From a virus, in the IMG/VR virus record IMGVR_UViG_3300010885_038082, positions 1 to 29,135 of that record: a stretch of 29,135 nt of DNA. One strand, 5' to 3'. The translations under genes and the position numbers were made by a program. The notes below the pieces were generated by a model, which had not been told where the DNA came from, did no database searches, and saw only the letters and a list, made by a program, of their open reading frames with translations. Shown here piece by piece: positions 1 to 7,885 of the stretch (positions are counted from its first letter, which is position 1; the number at the start of each line of letters is the position of its first letter).

Positions 1-2036
1 ACCATACCACTGCCTGTTCCACCCATTGTGATGCCCGATGCTATTGCTCCAGTAGTAGTACTAGTAACCGAACCAATGGCTAATGCCGCTGTTGGGGGTG
101 TAAAGGCTGTGGTATAACGTGCATAACCCTTAGTGATACGTAGGTCATCAATATAACCGTTGAGGTCATATACATTGTCTATAGTTTTACCTACTCTTAA
201 AGGTCCAGTTGGCATCATACTAGTTGAGTTTGCTCCACTGTAGCCTTGTACTCCATCATTGAAAATTCGCAGTGTTCCGCTTGCTCTACAAATTGCAATG
301 TGTGTCCAAGTATTTGCCGGAACAGCGATTGAACTGTTAATATCGCTTGCTATCAAAATGTAAGGTTGATTGCTGGAATTTAACAATACTGCCCAAGGCG
401 ATGCAGTTCCCGAACTTCGTGTATCAAGTATAGTTTGGTAAACTGAGCCACCGGATCTATAAAGCCAAAATTCTATGGTAAAATCTCCAGTGCCGAATTG
501 TGTTAGTGGAGAAAATGGTGTTGTTAAATAATCACCAGTGCCATCAAACGCCATACTTGATCCGCCAAACTTACTTTGTACTGTAGATATTTTAGCATTG
601 CCAACTGTTTCCAAATCGGTCATCATTGACGAATCGACGATGCCGCCGTTGGTATAATTTAACAATAGACTTGTGTTTGCAACCGATGTTAATGGTGCAG
701 TTGGTGGTGTGAACACAGTTGTTCCTGTTGTGACACTGCTGGTCTGATATGCAGTCGGAATTGAACCATTTACCAAACGGAAATCAGTCATGTAACCTTG
801 GTAGTAATTGGCAATACCTTCTTCGGAGCCAATTACATATGAATCACCTTGTATGCGAACTGATCCAAGACCAGTGACTACACTACGCAATACTCCATTA
901 ACAAACATCCTTGCAGTACCTCCTGTAATTGTTACTACCAAATGAGTCCATGCATTTAAAATTACTGGAATTCCTGTATCTCTAATAGTATCATCACTGA
1001 CAGTATACGCATAGTTGGTGTACTGTAATATACGAATTGACGAATAAGGTCCACCGTTTTGCCCGCACATGACAACAACTCCGGCATTAGTTGAATAACA
1101 CCACATCTCAACTGACGCACTATTGCTTCCAATACTAAATGCCGCATGGTTGGCCGCATATAAATAATCTCCGGAGCCGTCAAAGTACGCTGACCCACCG
1201 ATTGTACTTGCTGAGTATGCGGCACTTGGTGCGAATGGACTAAACCGTTGTACCTGTGTATCGCCATTCTTTGTAATAGTAAATGCATTGCTTGAGTTGT
1301 CAATGAATCGGTTTGACTGACAGGTTAATAGACTTGTATTTGTTATTGCGGTTAATGGCGTTGTACTTGGGGTAAAATTACCTGTATAAACTGCTGTTCC
1401 TTTAACAACTCTGATATTACTTAAATAGCCATTCCAATAATTTGCACCTTGATGAGAACCAATGTAGTTGGAAGTTACTGAAGTTCCAATGGATGATGCA
1501 GTAGTTATTGAGCCAACTGACGTTCCATTTACATAACAGGTAAGTGTCGTACCGCTACGCACAAATGCAATATGCGACCATGTATTTAAAGCTACTGCCG
1601 TAGAACCAATTACGGCGTCAGACACCATATAAATTCCATAACATGGAATTCCAGAAGAATTCAAGTAAAAAACATTTGTGTTTGCAAAAGATATTAATGC
1701 CTGGCCAGGAGAATAACTTGTCGGGAATATCCATGTTTCAAATGTAAAATTTCCGGTTCCAATATTCATATTGACTGATGCCGGTGTTGTCAAATAATCC
1801 CCAGACCCATCAAAATAGTTACTCCAGTTATCACCATAAGGCGAGAACGTGCCTTGAGTAGTATTACCCACACGAGTAATAGCAAAATTATTTGAACTTG
1901 AATCAACAAATGTATTATTTGTTGCATTATTGCTGCCGTTACCTGACAATAATAATGTTGTATTTTGTGCATTTGAATCACCAGGCACTGTAGTAGTCAC
2001 CGAGCCCGTTGCTTGTCCGCTTATAATAAATCCCAT
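1..2036 (-). CDS. Phage surface/tail protein with three LamG-like domains (3' truncated by window)
   Basis: An open frame of 678 codons starts at ATG 2036 behind a good Shine-Dalgarno (AAGGAAA) and runs off the left edge without a stop. The protein is Gly/Ser/Thr/Asn-rich and has three repeats of roughly 200 residues (about 74-225, 284-445 and 497-645). Each has the pattern of a concanavalin A-like LamG domain: FDGxGDYL near the start, then xxWTHIA/V, then V/FNDG or VNG, a VGS-like turn and an N/QGYxxDxR strand. Linkers repeat too (NTSLL...FTP). Phage proteins of this kind are usually tail or baseplate adhesins or capsid decorations that bind host polysaccharide; that role is inferred. No signal peptide or membrane segment is visible. 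Confidence 0.85.
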   Translation of the reverse strand, partial: MGFIISGQATGSVTTTVPGDSNAQNTTLLLSGNGSNNATNNTFVDSSSNNFAITRVGNTTQGTFSPYGDNWSNYFDGSGDYLTTPASVNMNIGTGNFTFETWIFPTSYSPGQALISFANTNVFYLNSSGIPCYGIYMVSDAVIGSTAVALNTWSHIAFVRSGTTLTCYVNGTSVGSITTASSIGTSVTSNYIGSHQGANYWNGYLSNIRVVKGTAVYTGNFTPSTTPLTAITNTSLLTCQSNRFIDNSSNAFTITKNGDTQVQRFSPFAPSAAYSASTIGGSAYFDGSGDYLYAANHAAFSIGSNSASVEMWCYSTNAGVVVMCGQNGGPYSSIRILQYTNYAYTVSDDTIRDTGIPVILNAWTHLVVTITGGTARMFVNGVLRSVVTGLGSVRIQGDSYVIGSEEGIANYYQGYMTDFRLVNGSIPTAYQTSSVTTGTTVFTPPTAPLTSVANTSLLLNYTNGGIVDSSMMTDLETVGNAKISTVQSKFGGSSMAFDGTGDYLTTPFSPLTQFGTGDFTIEFWLYRSGGSVYQTILDTRSSGTASPWAVLLNSSNQPYILIASDINSSIAVPANTWTHIAICRASGTLRIFNDGVQGYSGANSTSMMPTGPLRVGKTIDNVYDLNGYIDDLRITKGYARYTTAFTPPTAALAIGSVTSTTTGAIASGITMGGTGSGM

Positions 2037-2084
2037 GATTATTTTCCTTTGATTTTAGCAGATTTTGACTGCTGTTGATACTGC

Positions 2085-2097
2085 TATTTAGTAAATA
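2085..2097. promoter_or_regulatory. Near-palindromic bidirectional late-type promoter box
   Basis: TATTTAGTAAATA is palindromic except at its centre. It gives AGTAAATA on the plus strand, exactly five bases before ATG 2103, and ACTAAATA on the minus strand facing the LamG gene. Both resemble the T4 late box TATAAATA. It is the only candidate promoter in the gap between these divergent genes. Confidence 0.45.
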
Positions 2098-2102
2098 ACA
2101 TT

Positions 2103-2744
2103 ATGAAACCTACTATCGCCTTATTTTTGGCAGATCCAATGTGCTCTGTACAAAGTGGGAATGGTGTAATGTTAGCACTCAGTGAACATTACAACTTCAA
2201 AATATTTGGAAAAAACCCACTAGAAAATTGTTTCTTTGATGGCGTAGATGCTGTTGCTGTGCCAGGTGGCTTTGGTGATGCTGAAAGTTTTGAAAAACTA
2301 TTCAAACACAACAAAGATCGAGTCAAGGGGTTTGTACAGGGTGGTGGTCGATATCTGGGCATTTGTATGGGTGCATATTGGGCAGGGTCAAATTATTTTG
2401 ACATATTGGAAAGTGTAGATGCTGTACAGTATCTGTCACAACCTAACACTGATACACGCAGACCACATGCCAAAAACATTAGTATAACCTGGCAAGGACA
2501 ACCTAACAACATGTTCTGGTATGATGGTTGTGCCTTAGTTGGAGATACAAACAAATTCGAAACTGTTGCTACCTATGCCAATGGTGATGCCATGGCCATC
2601 ATACAAAATAATATAGGCCTAATAGGTTGCCATCCTGAAAGTGAACAGTTTTGGTATGACAGCTACTCGTGGATGCGTGGCAAGTACCATGCGGGTACTC
2701 ACCACAAACTTTTGCTAGAATTCACTGACTTGCTGATTTCTTAA
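2103..2744 (+). CDS. Class I glutamine amidotransferase-like / BPL_N-type protein
   Basis: 213 residues with the flavodoxin-like fold signature of class I amidotransferases: VPGGFGD at 53-59, a nucleophile elbow GICMGAYWAG with Cys88, and a C-terminal H-x-E (His177, Glu179) completing a Cys-His-Glu triad. The layout fits the BPL_N family (N-terminal domain of eukaryotic biotin-protein ligase), whose stand-alone members are of unknown function. It lies on the opposite strand to its neighbours and its 3' end overlaps the convergent membrane-protein gene by 23 bases. No convincing ribosome binding site precedes the ATG, while a late-type box lies five bases upstream, so a leaderless late transcript is possible. 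Confidence 0.75.
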   Translation: MKPTIALFLADPMCSVQSGNGVMLALSEHYNFKIFGKNPLENCFFDGVDAVAVPGGFGDAESFEKLFKHNKDRVKGFVQGGGRYLGICMGAYWAGSNYFDILESVDAVQYLSQPNTDTRRPHAKNISITWQGQPNNMFWYDGCALVGDTNKFETVATYANGDAMAIIQNNIGLIGCHPESEQFWYDSYSWMRGKYHAGTHHKLLLEFTDLLIS

Positions 2745-2970
2745 GCTTCATGCCTGCATAAGTTCCAAGGAACGCACCAGCAACAGCAGGTATTACCAGC
2801 AGGTGATCTGATGTATAGTTAATGACTGCTATACTGCCTAGTATATAACAACCCACTGACCATATGCCTGCGCCCAAGGCCTTATTTTCCTGTACAGCTC
2901 TTAGATAGTACGTGTAAACAATATCTAATAAAAATACAGCCAGAAAGGTAAAGACATAGTCCCAGATCAC
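2722..2970 (-). CDS. Small membrane protein, GTG start
   Basis: 82 residues with about three hydrophobic segments (near 4-20, 35-52 and 58-75) and a basic C-terminus (MKLKKSASQ). It starts with GTG at 2970 inside a GTGA overlap with the stop of the preceding 48-residue gene, so translation is probably coupled. It is the last gene of the clpP operon and converges with the amidotransferase-like gene, overlapping it by 23 bases. No family recognised. Confidence 0.65.
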   Translation of the reverse strand: MIWDYVFTFLAVFLLDIVYTYYLRAVQENKALGAGIWSVGCYILGSIAVINYTSDHLLVIPAVAGAFLGTYAGMKLKKSASQ

Positions 2971-3113
2971 TTTTTATCTTCCACTGGAATCTTTTCTTCT
3001 GCTTTCTTTTCCTTGACAACAGTTTCAGGAAAGTAGGGTACAATCACATAATGATTTGCACCCCACCAGCCAATGGCAGAAAGAAAGCCAATTATGATAT
3101 ATTCTATTATCAT
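2967..3113 (-). CDS. 48-residue single-pass membrane protein
   Basis: A short frame that joins its neighbours at both ends: its ATG overlaps the clpP stop (ATGA) and its TGA overlaps the next gene's GTG (GTGA). The product has one N-terminal hydrophobic helix ([20 protein letters not shown]) followed by a short charged Lys/Glu tail. The conserved-looking overlaps are the main reason to call it real. Function unknown. Confidence 0.6.
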   Translation of the reverse strand: MIIEYIIIGFLSAIGWWGANHYVIVPYFPETVVKEKKAEEKIPVEDKK

Positions 3114-3730
3114 ACTCGTTTAGACATAACCTTGTCAGCCAAGCCGTAGGCCACTGCTTCATCTGCTGACAAGAATGTATCAAACTTCATTGTAGCAAAC
3201 AGTTCATCATACGTTTTGCCTGCTGTATTATGACGCACATACAATTCTGTCAAACGCTTGTTGATTCTAACACTTTCTTCAAAGCTTCGTTTAGCATCTT
3301 CAAACTGCAAGTCTTGTACGTGTACCGAACCGCTTGTACCACGTGTTCCAGAACTTACACGATGGATCATGGTACGTGCTTCTGGGAGTACATAACGCTT
3401 TCCTGGTGCGCCTGCTTGTGCTAGGAACGAACCCATACTAGCCGCTTGTCCCATAACGTAAGTTGATACATCTGGTTTAATAAACTGCATAGTATCGTAA
3501 ATTGCCAAGCCTGATGTAACGCTACCGCCAGGGCTGTTGATAAACAAGCTAATGTCCTTATCTGGATTCTCTGCTTCAAGATAAAGCATCTGCGCTACGA
3601 TTAGATTGGCCATTTGATCATGGACTTCGCCTTCGAGCATGATGATTCGTTCTTTTAAAAGGCGACTGTAAATATCATATGCTCGCTCACCTGTGCCGGT
3701 CTTTTCAACGACCATTGGTACTAAACTCAT
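3110..3730 (-). CDS. clpP: ATP-dependent Clp protease proteolytic subunit ClpP
   Basis: 206 residues, full ClpP length. The serine-protease triad is intact: Ser98 in GQAASMGSF, His123 in RTMIHR and Asp184 in KFDTFLS. The INSPGGSV loop is also present. ClpP forms a tetradecameric barrel that degrades proteins fed by ClpX or ClpA-type ATPases; no Clp ATPase is seen here, so a phage ClpP would use the host unfoldase. I chose ATG 3730 rather than an upstream ATG at 3769: it has AAGGA in front, matches the usual ClpP N-terminus (SLVPMVVE) and makes an ATGA overlap with the gene before it. It could mature phage proteins or remodel the host proteome; the sequence does not say which. Confidence 0.93.
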   Translation of the reverse strand: MSLVPMVVEKTGTGERAYDIYSRLLKERIIMLEGEVHDQMANLIVAQMLYLEAENPDKDISLFINSPGGSVTSGLAIYDTMQFIKPDVSTYVMGQAASMGSFLAQAGAPGKRYVLPEARTMIHRVSSGTRGTSGSVHVQDLQFEDAKRSFEESVRINKRLTELYVRHNTAGKTYDELFATMKFDTFLSADEAVAYGLADKVMSKRV

Positions 3731-3975
3731 TCTGTTCCTTTTCTTTCTGTTAAATGCCAAATGAAACATTCATCTGCTTCTGCCCATGATACATCTTCTG
3801 CATACAGTGGAACATCCCAGTGGCTCAATACAGCATTGGCCATTAGCAAAAGACTATGAGGATGTTCCTTATATGCGTTTAGATCTTGATACCAGACATC
3901 ACAAAATACGTCCCAGTAATCAGAATCAACATACGCTAGTAGTTGATTGATTTCTCGAAGTTCGTTTATTAGCAT
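3727..3975 (-). CDS. Unknown acidic 82-residue protein, first gene of clpP operon
   Basis: Acidic, tryptophan- and tyrosine-rich protein without signal peptide or membrane segment ([20 protein letters not shown] at the start). It sits directly behind a sigma-70-type promoter and overlaps clpP by ATGA, so the two are probably co-translated. Start 3975 is the first ATG after the promoter. No family recognised. Confidence 0.65.
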   Translation of the reverse strand: MLINELREINQLLAYVDSDYWDVFCDVWYQDLNAYKEHPHSLLLMANAVLSHWDVPLYAEDVSWAEADECFIWHLTERKGTE

Positions 3976-3976
3976 A

Positions 3977-4013
3977 GTTCAACTATTATAGCTGAACTTT
4001 TTACTGATTGCAA
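3977..4013 (-). promoter_or_regulatory. Sigma-70-type promoter with palindrome over the -10 box
   Basis: On the minus strand TTGCAA (4013-4008) is followed after 17 bases by a perfect TATAAT (3990-3985). The -35 lies in the last codons of the preceding gene. The -10 is the centre of a 21-base near-palindrome, 3977-3997 (GTTCA-CTAT-A-ATAG-TGAAC, one G/T mismatch), which looks like an operator. It drives the small gene at 3975 and clpP. Confidence 0.65.
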
Positions 4014-4306
4014 CGAATTTCTTCTCTAATCGTTTGTCCGTTTTGATCTTGATAGATGTAACGGGTGCATTGTTGTTGAACCACTGGAGGCTGAACATAC
4101 ACTGGGGATTGTTCTACAACCACTGGGCCTGGCCTGTTCAATACATAACCAATGGTGCCACCAATGACCAATGGAGCGACCCAGCCATTGTGAAAATGTC
4201 CTCTATGAACATGACGCTGAACCTGATAACCAGGGTGGCCATGGTGTTGTGCCATTGCTGTTGAAGCAGTCATGGCCAACAATAAAATTGCAACAAATTT
4301 TTTCAT
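4001..4306 (-). CDS. Small exported His-rich protein
   Basis: 101 residues starting with a clear Sec signal peptide (MKKFVAILLLAMTASTAMAQ, cleavage after AMA likely). The mature part has a His/Gly-rich stretch (HHGHPGYQVQRHVHRGHFH), a short hydrophobic segment and a Pro/Val/Gln-rich region, ending in a strand-like piece with two Cys. It resembles small periplasmic proteins of proteobacteria of unknown function; the His cluster could bind metal (inference). Strong Shine-Dalgarno AAAGGAG. It is 12 bases after iscA, so it is probably the last gene of the iscU operon. Confidence 0.7.
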   Translation of the reverse strand: MKKFVAILLLAMTASTAMAQHHGHPGYQVQRHVHRGHFHNGWVAPLVIGGTIGYVLNRPGPVVVEQSPVYVQPPVVQQQCTRYIYQDQNGQTIREEIRCNQ

Positions 4307-4318
4307 AATAAGTCTCCT

Positions 4319-4639
4319 TTAAACTCTAAAACTTTCACCGCAACCGCAACGGTCTCTCTCGTTGGGATTGATGAACTCAAATCCTTCTTGTAAACCTTTA
4401 CGAATATAGTCTACAGTAAGGCCCTGCATGTACACACAACTCTTTGGATCAACAAAAATACGGCAACCTGCACATTCAAATTGTTGATCCTCTGTTTGCG
4501 GTGTGTCTACGTATTCTAACACATAAGCAAGTCCTGAGCAACCGGTGGTCCTAACTCCAAGACGGATACCAAGTCCCGAACCACGACGGCTCAACATATT
4601 TTGTATCTTCTTGGCGGCTTGCTCAGTGACTTGTATCAT
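4319..4639 (-). CDS. iscA: A-type iron-sulfur carrier (IscA/ErpA family)
   Basis: 106 residues with the three invariant cysteines of A-type carriers: Cys34 in TGCSGLAY and Cys98/Cys100 in the C-terminal CGCGESF. These proteins bind iron or a [2Fe-2S]/[4Fe-4S] cluster and pass it to apo-enzymes in the cytoplasm. Length and motif spacing match IscA of the isc operon. Its ATG overlaps the isocitrate lyase stop by one base (TAATG), so it is co-translated with it. Two additional Cys (56, 59) are not typical of the family. IscA versus ErpA cannot be separated with confidence by eye. Confidence 0.9.
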   Translation of the reverse strand: MIQVTEQAAKKIQNMLSRRGSGLGIRLGVRTTGCSGLAYVLEYVDTPQTEDQQFECAGCRIFVDPKSCVYMQGLTVDYIRKGLQEGFEFINPNERDRCGCGESFRV

Positions 4640-5844
4640 TAGAATTGGACCGCTTCGGTTGAGTGAGTATTGGCCACAGTTGATGTAGCACCAACTGCTG
4701 TGCTAATGGCATCAAAATAACTAACGCCAACTTCACGTTGATGCTTAACTGTTGTGAAGCCTCGTTCTTGAGCTTCAAACTCACGCTGTTGCATTTCTGA
4801 ATAACCGGCCATGCCACGTTGGCAATATGCTTCTGCCAATTCAAATGTAGCAAGGTTAACTGAGTGGAAACCTGCTAGCGTAATAAACTGGAACTTGTAG
4901 CCAAGTTCACCAAGCTCACGCTGGAATGTTTCGCATTCTTCTACCGATAAAAATTTACGCCAGTTGAAACTGGGTGAACAGTTATAAGCAAGCATCTGAC
5001 CCGGGAATTGAGCATGTATAGCATCAGCAAATTTCTTGGCCTGTTTGATATCTGGCGTCGAAGTTTCAAACCACAACAAGTCTGCATAAGGTGCAAATGC
5101 TAGGCCACGAGCAATACAAGCGTCAATACCGTTTTTAAACTTGTAAAAGCCCTCTTCGGTTCGTTCGTCAATGATAAAATCTTTGTCTAGTGGGTCGTGA
5201 TTTGACGTAATCAATGTAGCGGCTTCTGCGTCAGTGCGAGCCATAATAACTGTGTCGACACCTGCTACATCAGCGGCAAGTCTTGCGGCATTTAATGTAC
5301 GAATCATTTGACTTGTTGGTACAAGAACCTTGCCGCCCAAGTGACCACATTTCTTTTCAGACGCTAATTGATCTTCAAAGTGAACACCAGCGGCGCCTGC
5401 TTCAATCATAGCGGCCATTAGTTCGTATGCGTTTAACGCACCACCAAAGCCAGCTTCAGCATCAGCTACAATAGGAAGGAAGTAATCAGTTGTTACATTA
5501 CCTTCTAATGTTTCAATTTGATCAGCACGACGAAACGCATTGTTAATACCTTTGACCACACGCGGTACCGAGTCAACTGGATATAGACTTTGATCTGGAT
5601 ATGTTTGATTTGCTGTATTGTTTGCGCCAGCCACTTGCCAACCTGACAAGTAAATTGCTTTCAAACCAGCTTTGGCATGTTGTACTGCCATCTGACCGTT
5701 GTAAGCACCTAATGTGTTTACATATGGTTCGTTTGCCAATAGTTCACGCAACTTTTGTGCGCCACGACGAGCTAATGTATATTCGATCTGTACTGAGCCT
5801 TGTAGCTTTTGTACATCTGCCTGAGTGTAGTTTCTTTTTTTCAT
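4639..5844 (-). CDS. aceA: Isocitrate lyase
   Basis: 401 residues with the isocitrate lyase active-site motif KKCGH at 164-168 (catalytic Cys166) and the metal-binding ADAEAGFGG at 127-135. The conserved [14 protein letters not shown] and YNCSPSFNW segments are also present. The enzyme splits isocitrate into glyoxylate and succinate, the first step of the glyoxylate shunt. It is about 30 residues shorter than cellular proteobacterial forms, which typically have a longer N-terminus and an extra loop before ADAEAG; no catalytic motif is missing. It sits between iscU and iscA, with three bases to iscU and a one-base overlap with iscA. No malate synthase is seen in the window. Confidence 0.95.
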   Translation of the reverse strand: MKKRNYTQADVQKLQGSVQIEYTLARRGAQKLRELLANEPYVNTLGAYNGQMAVQHAKAGLKAIYLSGWQVAGANNTANQTYPDQSLYPVDSVPRVVKGINNAFRRADQIETLEGNVTTDYFLPIVADAEAGFGGALNAYELMAAMIEAGAAGVHFEDQLASEKKCGHLGGKVLVPTSQMIRTLNAARLAADVAGVDTVIMARTDAEAATLITSNHDPLDKDFIIDERTEEGFYKFKNGIDACIARGLAFAPYADLLWFETSTPDIKQAKKFADAIHAQFPGQMLAYNCSPSFNWRKFLSVEECETFQRELGELGYKFQFITLAGFHSVNLATFELAEAYCQRGMAGYSEMQQREFEAQERGFTTVKHQREVGVSYFDAISTAVGATSTVANTHSTEAVQF

Positions 5845-5847
5845 AGT

Positions 5848-6222
5848 TTAATGTTTTTTGCGATAGTCTTCTACCGCGGCTTTGATGGCGTCTTCGGCCA
5901 AGATGGAGCAGTGAATTTTGACGGGTGGAAGGGCCAATTCTTCTGCTATATCTGAATTCTTAATTTGTGTTGCGGCGTCAAGTGTCATGCCTTTGACCAT
6001 TTCAGTGATCAAACTGCTACTTGCAATGGCTGAGCCGCAACCATATGTTTTAAACTTTGCATCAGTGATGATACCATTTTCTACCTTGATTTGTAGTTTC
6101 ATTACATCACCACATGCAGGAGCACCTACCATGCCTGTGCCAACATCTTCATCATCTTTTGAAAAACTGCCTACATTTCTAGGGTTTTCATAATGATCAA
6201 CTACCTGTTTACTATATGCCAT
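5848..6222 (-). CDS. iscU: Iron-sulfur cluster scaffold IscU
   Basis: 124 residues, near the usual 128. The scaffold cysteines are all present: Cys37 in PACGD (with Asp39), Cys62 in YGCGSAIASSS and Cys105 in KIHCSILAEDAI. The LPPVK motif (98-102), recognised by the HscA chaperone in cellular IscU, is conserved. IscU assembles [2Fe-2S] clusters from sulfur delivered by IscS; no IscS, HscA or HscB gene is in the window, so host partners would be needed. It is the first gene of a four-gene operon and has AAGGAG before its ATG and a T4-late-type box 22 bases upstream. Confidence 0.96.
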   Translation of the reverse strand: MAYSKQVVDHYENPRNVGSFSKDDEDVGTGMVGAPACGDVMKLQIKVENGIITDAKFKTYGCGSAIASSSLITEMVKGMTLDAATQIKNSDIAEELALPPVKIHCSILAEDAIKAAVEDYRKKH

Positions 6223-6243
6223 AGTGTTCTCCTTAATATACTA

Positions 6244-6251
6244 TATTTATA
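6244..6251 (-). promoter_or_regulatory. T4-late-type promoter TATAAATA before iscU operon
   Basis: Exact TATAAATA on the minus strand, 21 bases before iscU ATG 6222, with AAGGAG between. It follows immediately after an intrinsic terminator, so the iscU-aceA-iscA operon appears to have its own late transcript. Confidence 0.65.
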
Positions 6252-6254
6252 CAA

Positions 6255-6278
6255 GGAAAAAGGAGCATTAGCCCCTTT
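6255..6278 (-). terminator. Rho-independent terminator after the small-gene operon
   Basis: On the minus strand AAAGGGGC and GCTCCTTT (one G-U pair) close a four-base TAAT loop and run into a TTTTT tract. The stop codon of the gene ending at 6268 lies in the loop. It separates the upstream genes from the iscU operon. Confidence 0.75.
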
Positions 6279-6462
6279 GTTCCCTATACTTCATCAAAGC
6301 AACCTGACGGGCTAAGAAAAGTTTCCATTGTATATCTTCTGGTAATGGCTCGTGATCATTGTTGGGGTTAAAAGGGACTTTAACTAACTCTGGTCGACGA
6401 TAACCAACATATACATCCTCATCATCAACTAATACGTGTTTAGGATCAACTCCACCACGTAT
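6268..6462 (-). CDS. Protein-like ORF without a standard start codon (frameshift product, rare start or lost start)
   Basis: The last 60-odd codons of this frame have clear protein character (RGGVDPKHVLVDDEDVYVGY near the start, then a mixed charged/hydrophobic C-terminus) and end at a TAA inside the terminator. No ATG, GTG or TTG exists in this frame between the coding-like part and the low-complexity region that belongs to the exported protein's frame. The position given starts at ATA 6462, 20 bases after the preceding stop. Options are an ATA start with re-initiation, a +1 frameshift from the preceding gene, or a mutated or mis-assembled start. Function unknown. Confidence 0.5.
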   Translation of the reverse strand: MRGGVDPKHVLVDDEDVYVGYRRPELVKVPFNPNNDHEPLPEDIQWKLFLARQVALMKYREQRG

Positions 6463-6481
6463 TAGTGATAAACGAAGTGGA

Positions 6482-6760
6482 TTACTTCTTAGGAGCTTCG
6501 GCTTTCGGATCCTTGGCGACTGGTGCGCTTTTTGTGGCGTCAGTCTTAACTGCCTCCTTGGCGGCTTTTTTCTCTTCTTTAGCGGCTTTCTTTTCTTCTT
6601 TGGCGGCTTTTTTCTCTTCTTTAGTTGGAGTAGAAGCTGGAGCAGCCGGCGCTGTTGCGGCAGGGGCTGGTGTAGCTGGTGCGGCAGGAGCCTTAGCAGG
6701 TTCTGCGGCAAAAGCAGTAGCGGCAAACAATGTTGCGATAAGTGCGGATACTAGTTTCAT
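6482..6760 (-). CDS. Exported Ala/Pro/Lys-rich low-complexity protein
   Basis: 92 residues. A Sec signal peptide (MKLVSALIATLFAATAFA, cut before AEPAK) is followed by an Ala/Pro/Thr segment and three tandem KEEKKAA units, then a Lys-rich tail. Such small periplasmic Ala/Lys-rich proteins are common in proteobacteria and of unknown role; the repeats suggest a helical or disordered polycation-polyanion. Good Shine-Dalgarno (TAGGAG) before ATG 6760. The overlapping frame to 6726 is a compositional shadow here. The signal peptide implies export in a Gram-negative host. Confidence 0.75.
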   Translation of the reverse strand: MKLVSALIATLFAATAFAAEPAKAPAAPATPAPAATAPAAPASTPTKEEKKAAKEEKKAAKEEKKAAKEAVKTDATKSAPVAKDPKAEAPKK

Positions 6761-6831
6761 GGATATCTCCTAAGTTAGAAACAACATACAAACATTATTG
6801 TCTGTATACTATTATAACGCCACAGCTGACA

Positions 6832-7086
6832 TTAAAGTTGACACAATCCGGACAATTTTAATAAAGTGGCAACTTCATCTTCCACCTCGGTCCATATATC
6901 TACTGTAATGCTATAGGAACGCATGGGACCATTGGTCCAGTACATTTGGTCTGTTGTGATACCAAATTCTTCAACCACACGCTTACCATCAGGCTTTTGT
7001 GTCCAATCCCATACAGCGGCTGCCGCATAAATTGCCACATCATCTGGATCACCTAATGCTAAATTGGCTAGTCTAATTCGTCGCAT
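6832..7086 (-). CDS. Unknown 84-residue protein
   Basis: Acidic soluble protein beginning MRRIRLANLALGDPDDVAIY, with a Trp-rich middle and no membrane segment. Its start overlaps the end of the previous gene by 19 bases, as in tightly packed phage operons. It is the last of four genes transcribed from the promoter at 7886-7914. No family recognised. Confidence 0.6.
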   Translation of the reverse strand: MRRIRLANLALGDPDDVAIYAAAAVWDWTQKPDGKRVVEEFGITTDQMYWTNGPMRSYSITVDIWTEVEDEVATLLKLSGLCQL

Positions 7087-7391
7087 TTTAATATTAACTT
7101 TGCTAGTATTTTATCTTCTTTATCTGCAAACCCAATTGCTAAACCTACCCTGGTTCCAAGATTTTTATGGTCAACAAATTCTTGTGTGAAGCAGTCGCTT
7201 ATTTCAATATTGTGTTCTTCTAATAATTCAACAACTTCATTTGTGTCAAATAATATTTGTTTACGTAGACTCATCCAATCATTGCCATCCATGTCGGAAT
7301 ATGAATGATAATATTTGTAAGCTAGCCAGTGAAGCGAGTTTCGGCTAGTTGTCCACCGTCCATTGGGTATGGGATTATTGTGAAGTGCCAT
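7068..7391 (-). CDS. Unknown 107-residue protein
   Basis: Soluble protein with an aromatic N-terminal half (NSLHWLAYKYYHSYSDMDGN) and a charged C-terminal half. It overlaps the preceding membrane-protein gene by 17 bases and the next gene by 19, which supports an operon. No recognised motif. Confidence 0.6.
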   Translation of the reverse strand: MALHNNPIPNGRWTTSRNSLHWLAYKYYHSYSDMDGNDWMSLRKQILFDTNEVVELLEEHNIEISDCFTQEFVDHKNLGTRVGLAIGFADKEDKILAKLILKCDELD

Positions 7392-7620
7392 TGTTAGACA
7401 ATTGCTTTTTGATCAATGAACCAATGGCACTGATAATCACACTGTGAAATATAGCCCATACACCTTGCCAGATACAGAATTTATATATATCTGTGTTCCA
7501 AAAACTCAAAATGTAAATCTCTGTGCCTACAGCAAAACTTAACAATCCGATTAGAAAAAGAAGCCCAGCAATTCGAAAAATTCCTTCTAGCGTTTTTTCT
7601 TCTGCCGCTATGTTACGCAT
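7375..7620 (-). CDS. Small membrane protein, two predicted TM segments
   Basis: 81 residues with hydrophobic stretches at about 16-38 and 46-66 and a short hydrophilic tail. Its ATG (7620) directly follows the TAA of the preceding gene (TAAATG). A holin-like role is conceivable from size and topology only; there is no specific evidence. Confidence 0.6.
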   Translation of the reverse strand: MRNIAAEEKTLEGIFRIAGLLFLIGLLSFAVGTEIYILSFWNTDIYKFCIWQGVWAIFHSVIISAIGSLIKKQLSNNGTSQ

Positions 7621-7866
7621 TTAATTATGTTCTCCAGTTAATTCACCTTCCCTATGCTGGACAATATAATTGGCCTTAGGGAAGGAAAGCCTTAGGGCCT
7701 TGTCTAACTTTCTTTCTAATTCTTCACGTCGATTGGCTTGTACCAAATGTTCCTGATCTGTACATTCAGAACACCCAATAACCTCACTGGCACTCTTGAT
7801 ACTTTGCCAGTGACCAATCCATTTGCCATTTTCTTTGGCTACACTTACTTTAATATGTACAATCAT
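7621..7866 (-). CDS. Unknown 81-residue protein, first gene of operon
   Basis: Begins MIVHIKVSVAKENGKWIGHW and has a CxxC pair (GCSECTD) in the middle, followed by a charged helix. The beta-rich start and later helix resemble small HicB-like or type II TA-associated folds, but no family can be assigned. AAGGTGG precedes the ATG and a sigma-70-type promoter lies 20-48 bases upstream. Confidence 0.6.
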   Translation of the reverse strand: MIVHIKVSVAKENGKWIGHWQSIKSASEVIGCSECTDQEHLVQANRREELERKLDKALRLSFPKANYIVQHREGELTGEHN

Positions 7867-7885
7867 CTTAGACCACCTTTTTTAC

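Noticed and set aside
962-1981. Minus-strand ORFs at 962-1303 and 1790-1981
   Set aside because: They lie in other frames of the LamG gene, which is open for all 678 codons; their repetitive composition is a shadow of the repeats.
6484-6726. Long Leu/Pro/Lys-rich frame over the exported Ala/Lys-rich gene
   Set aside because: Its composition (runs of L and K/R/P) is just the shifted reading of GCx/AAG codons; the signal peptide and Shine-Dalgarno support the 6760 frame.
6465-6773. Plus-strand ORF antisense to the KEEKKAA gene
   Set aside because: Ala/Phe/Ser repeats mirror the opposite strand and no ribosome site is present.
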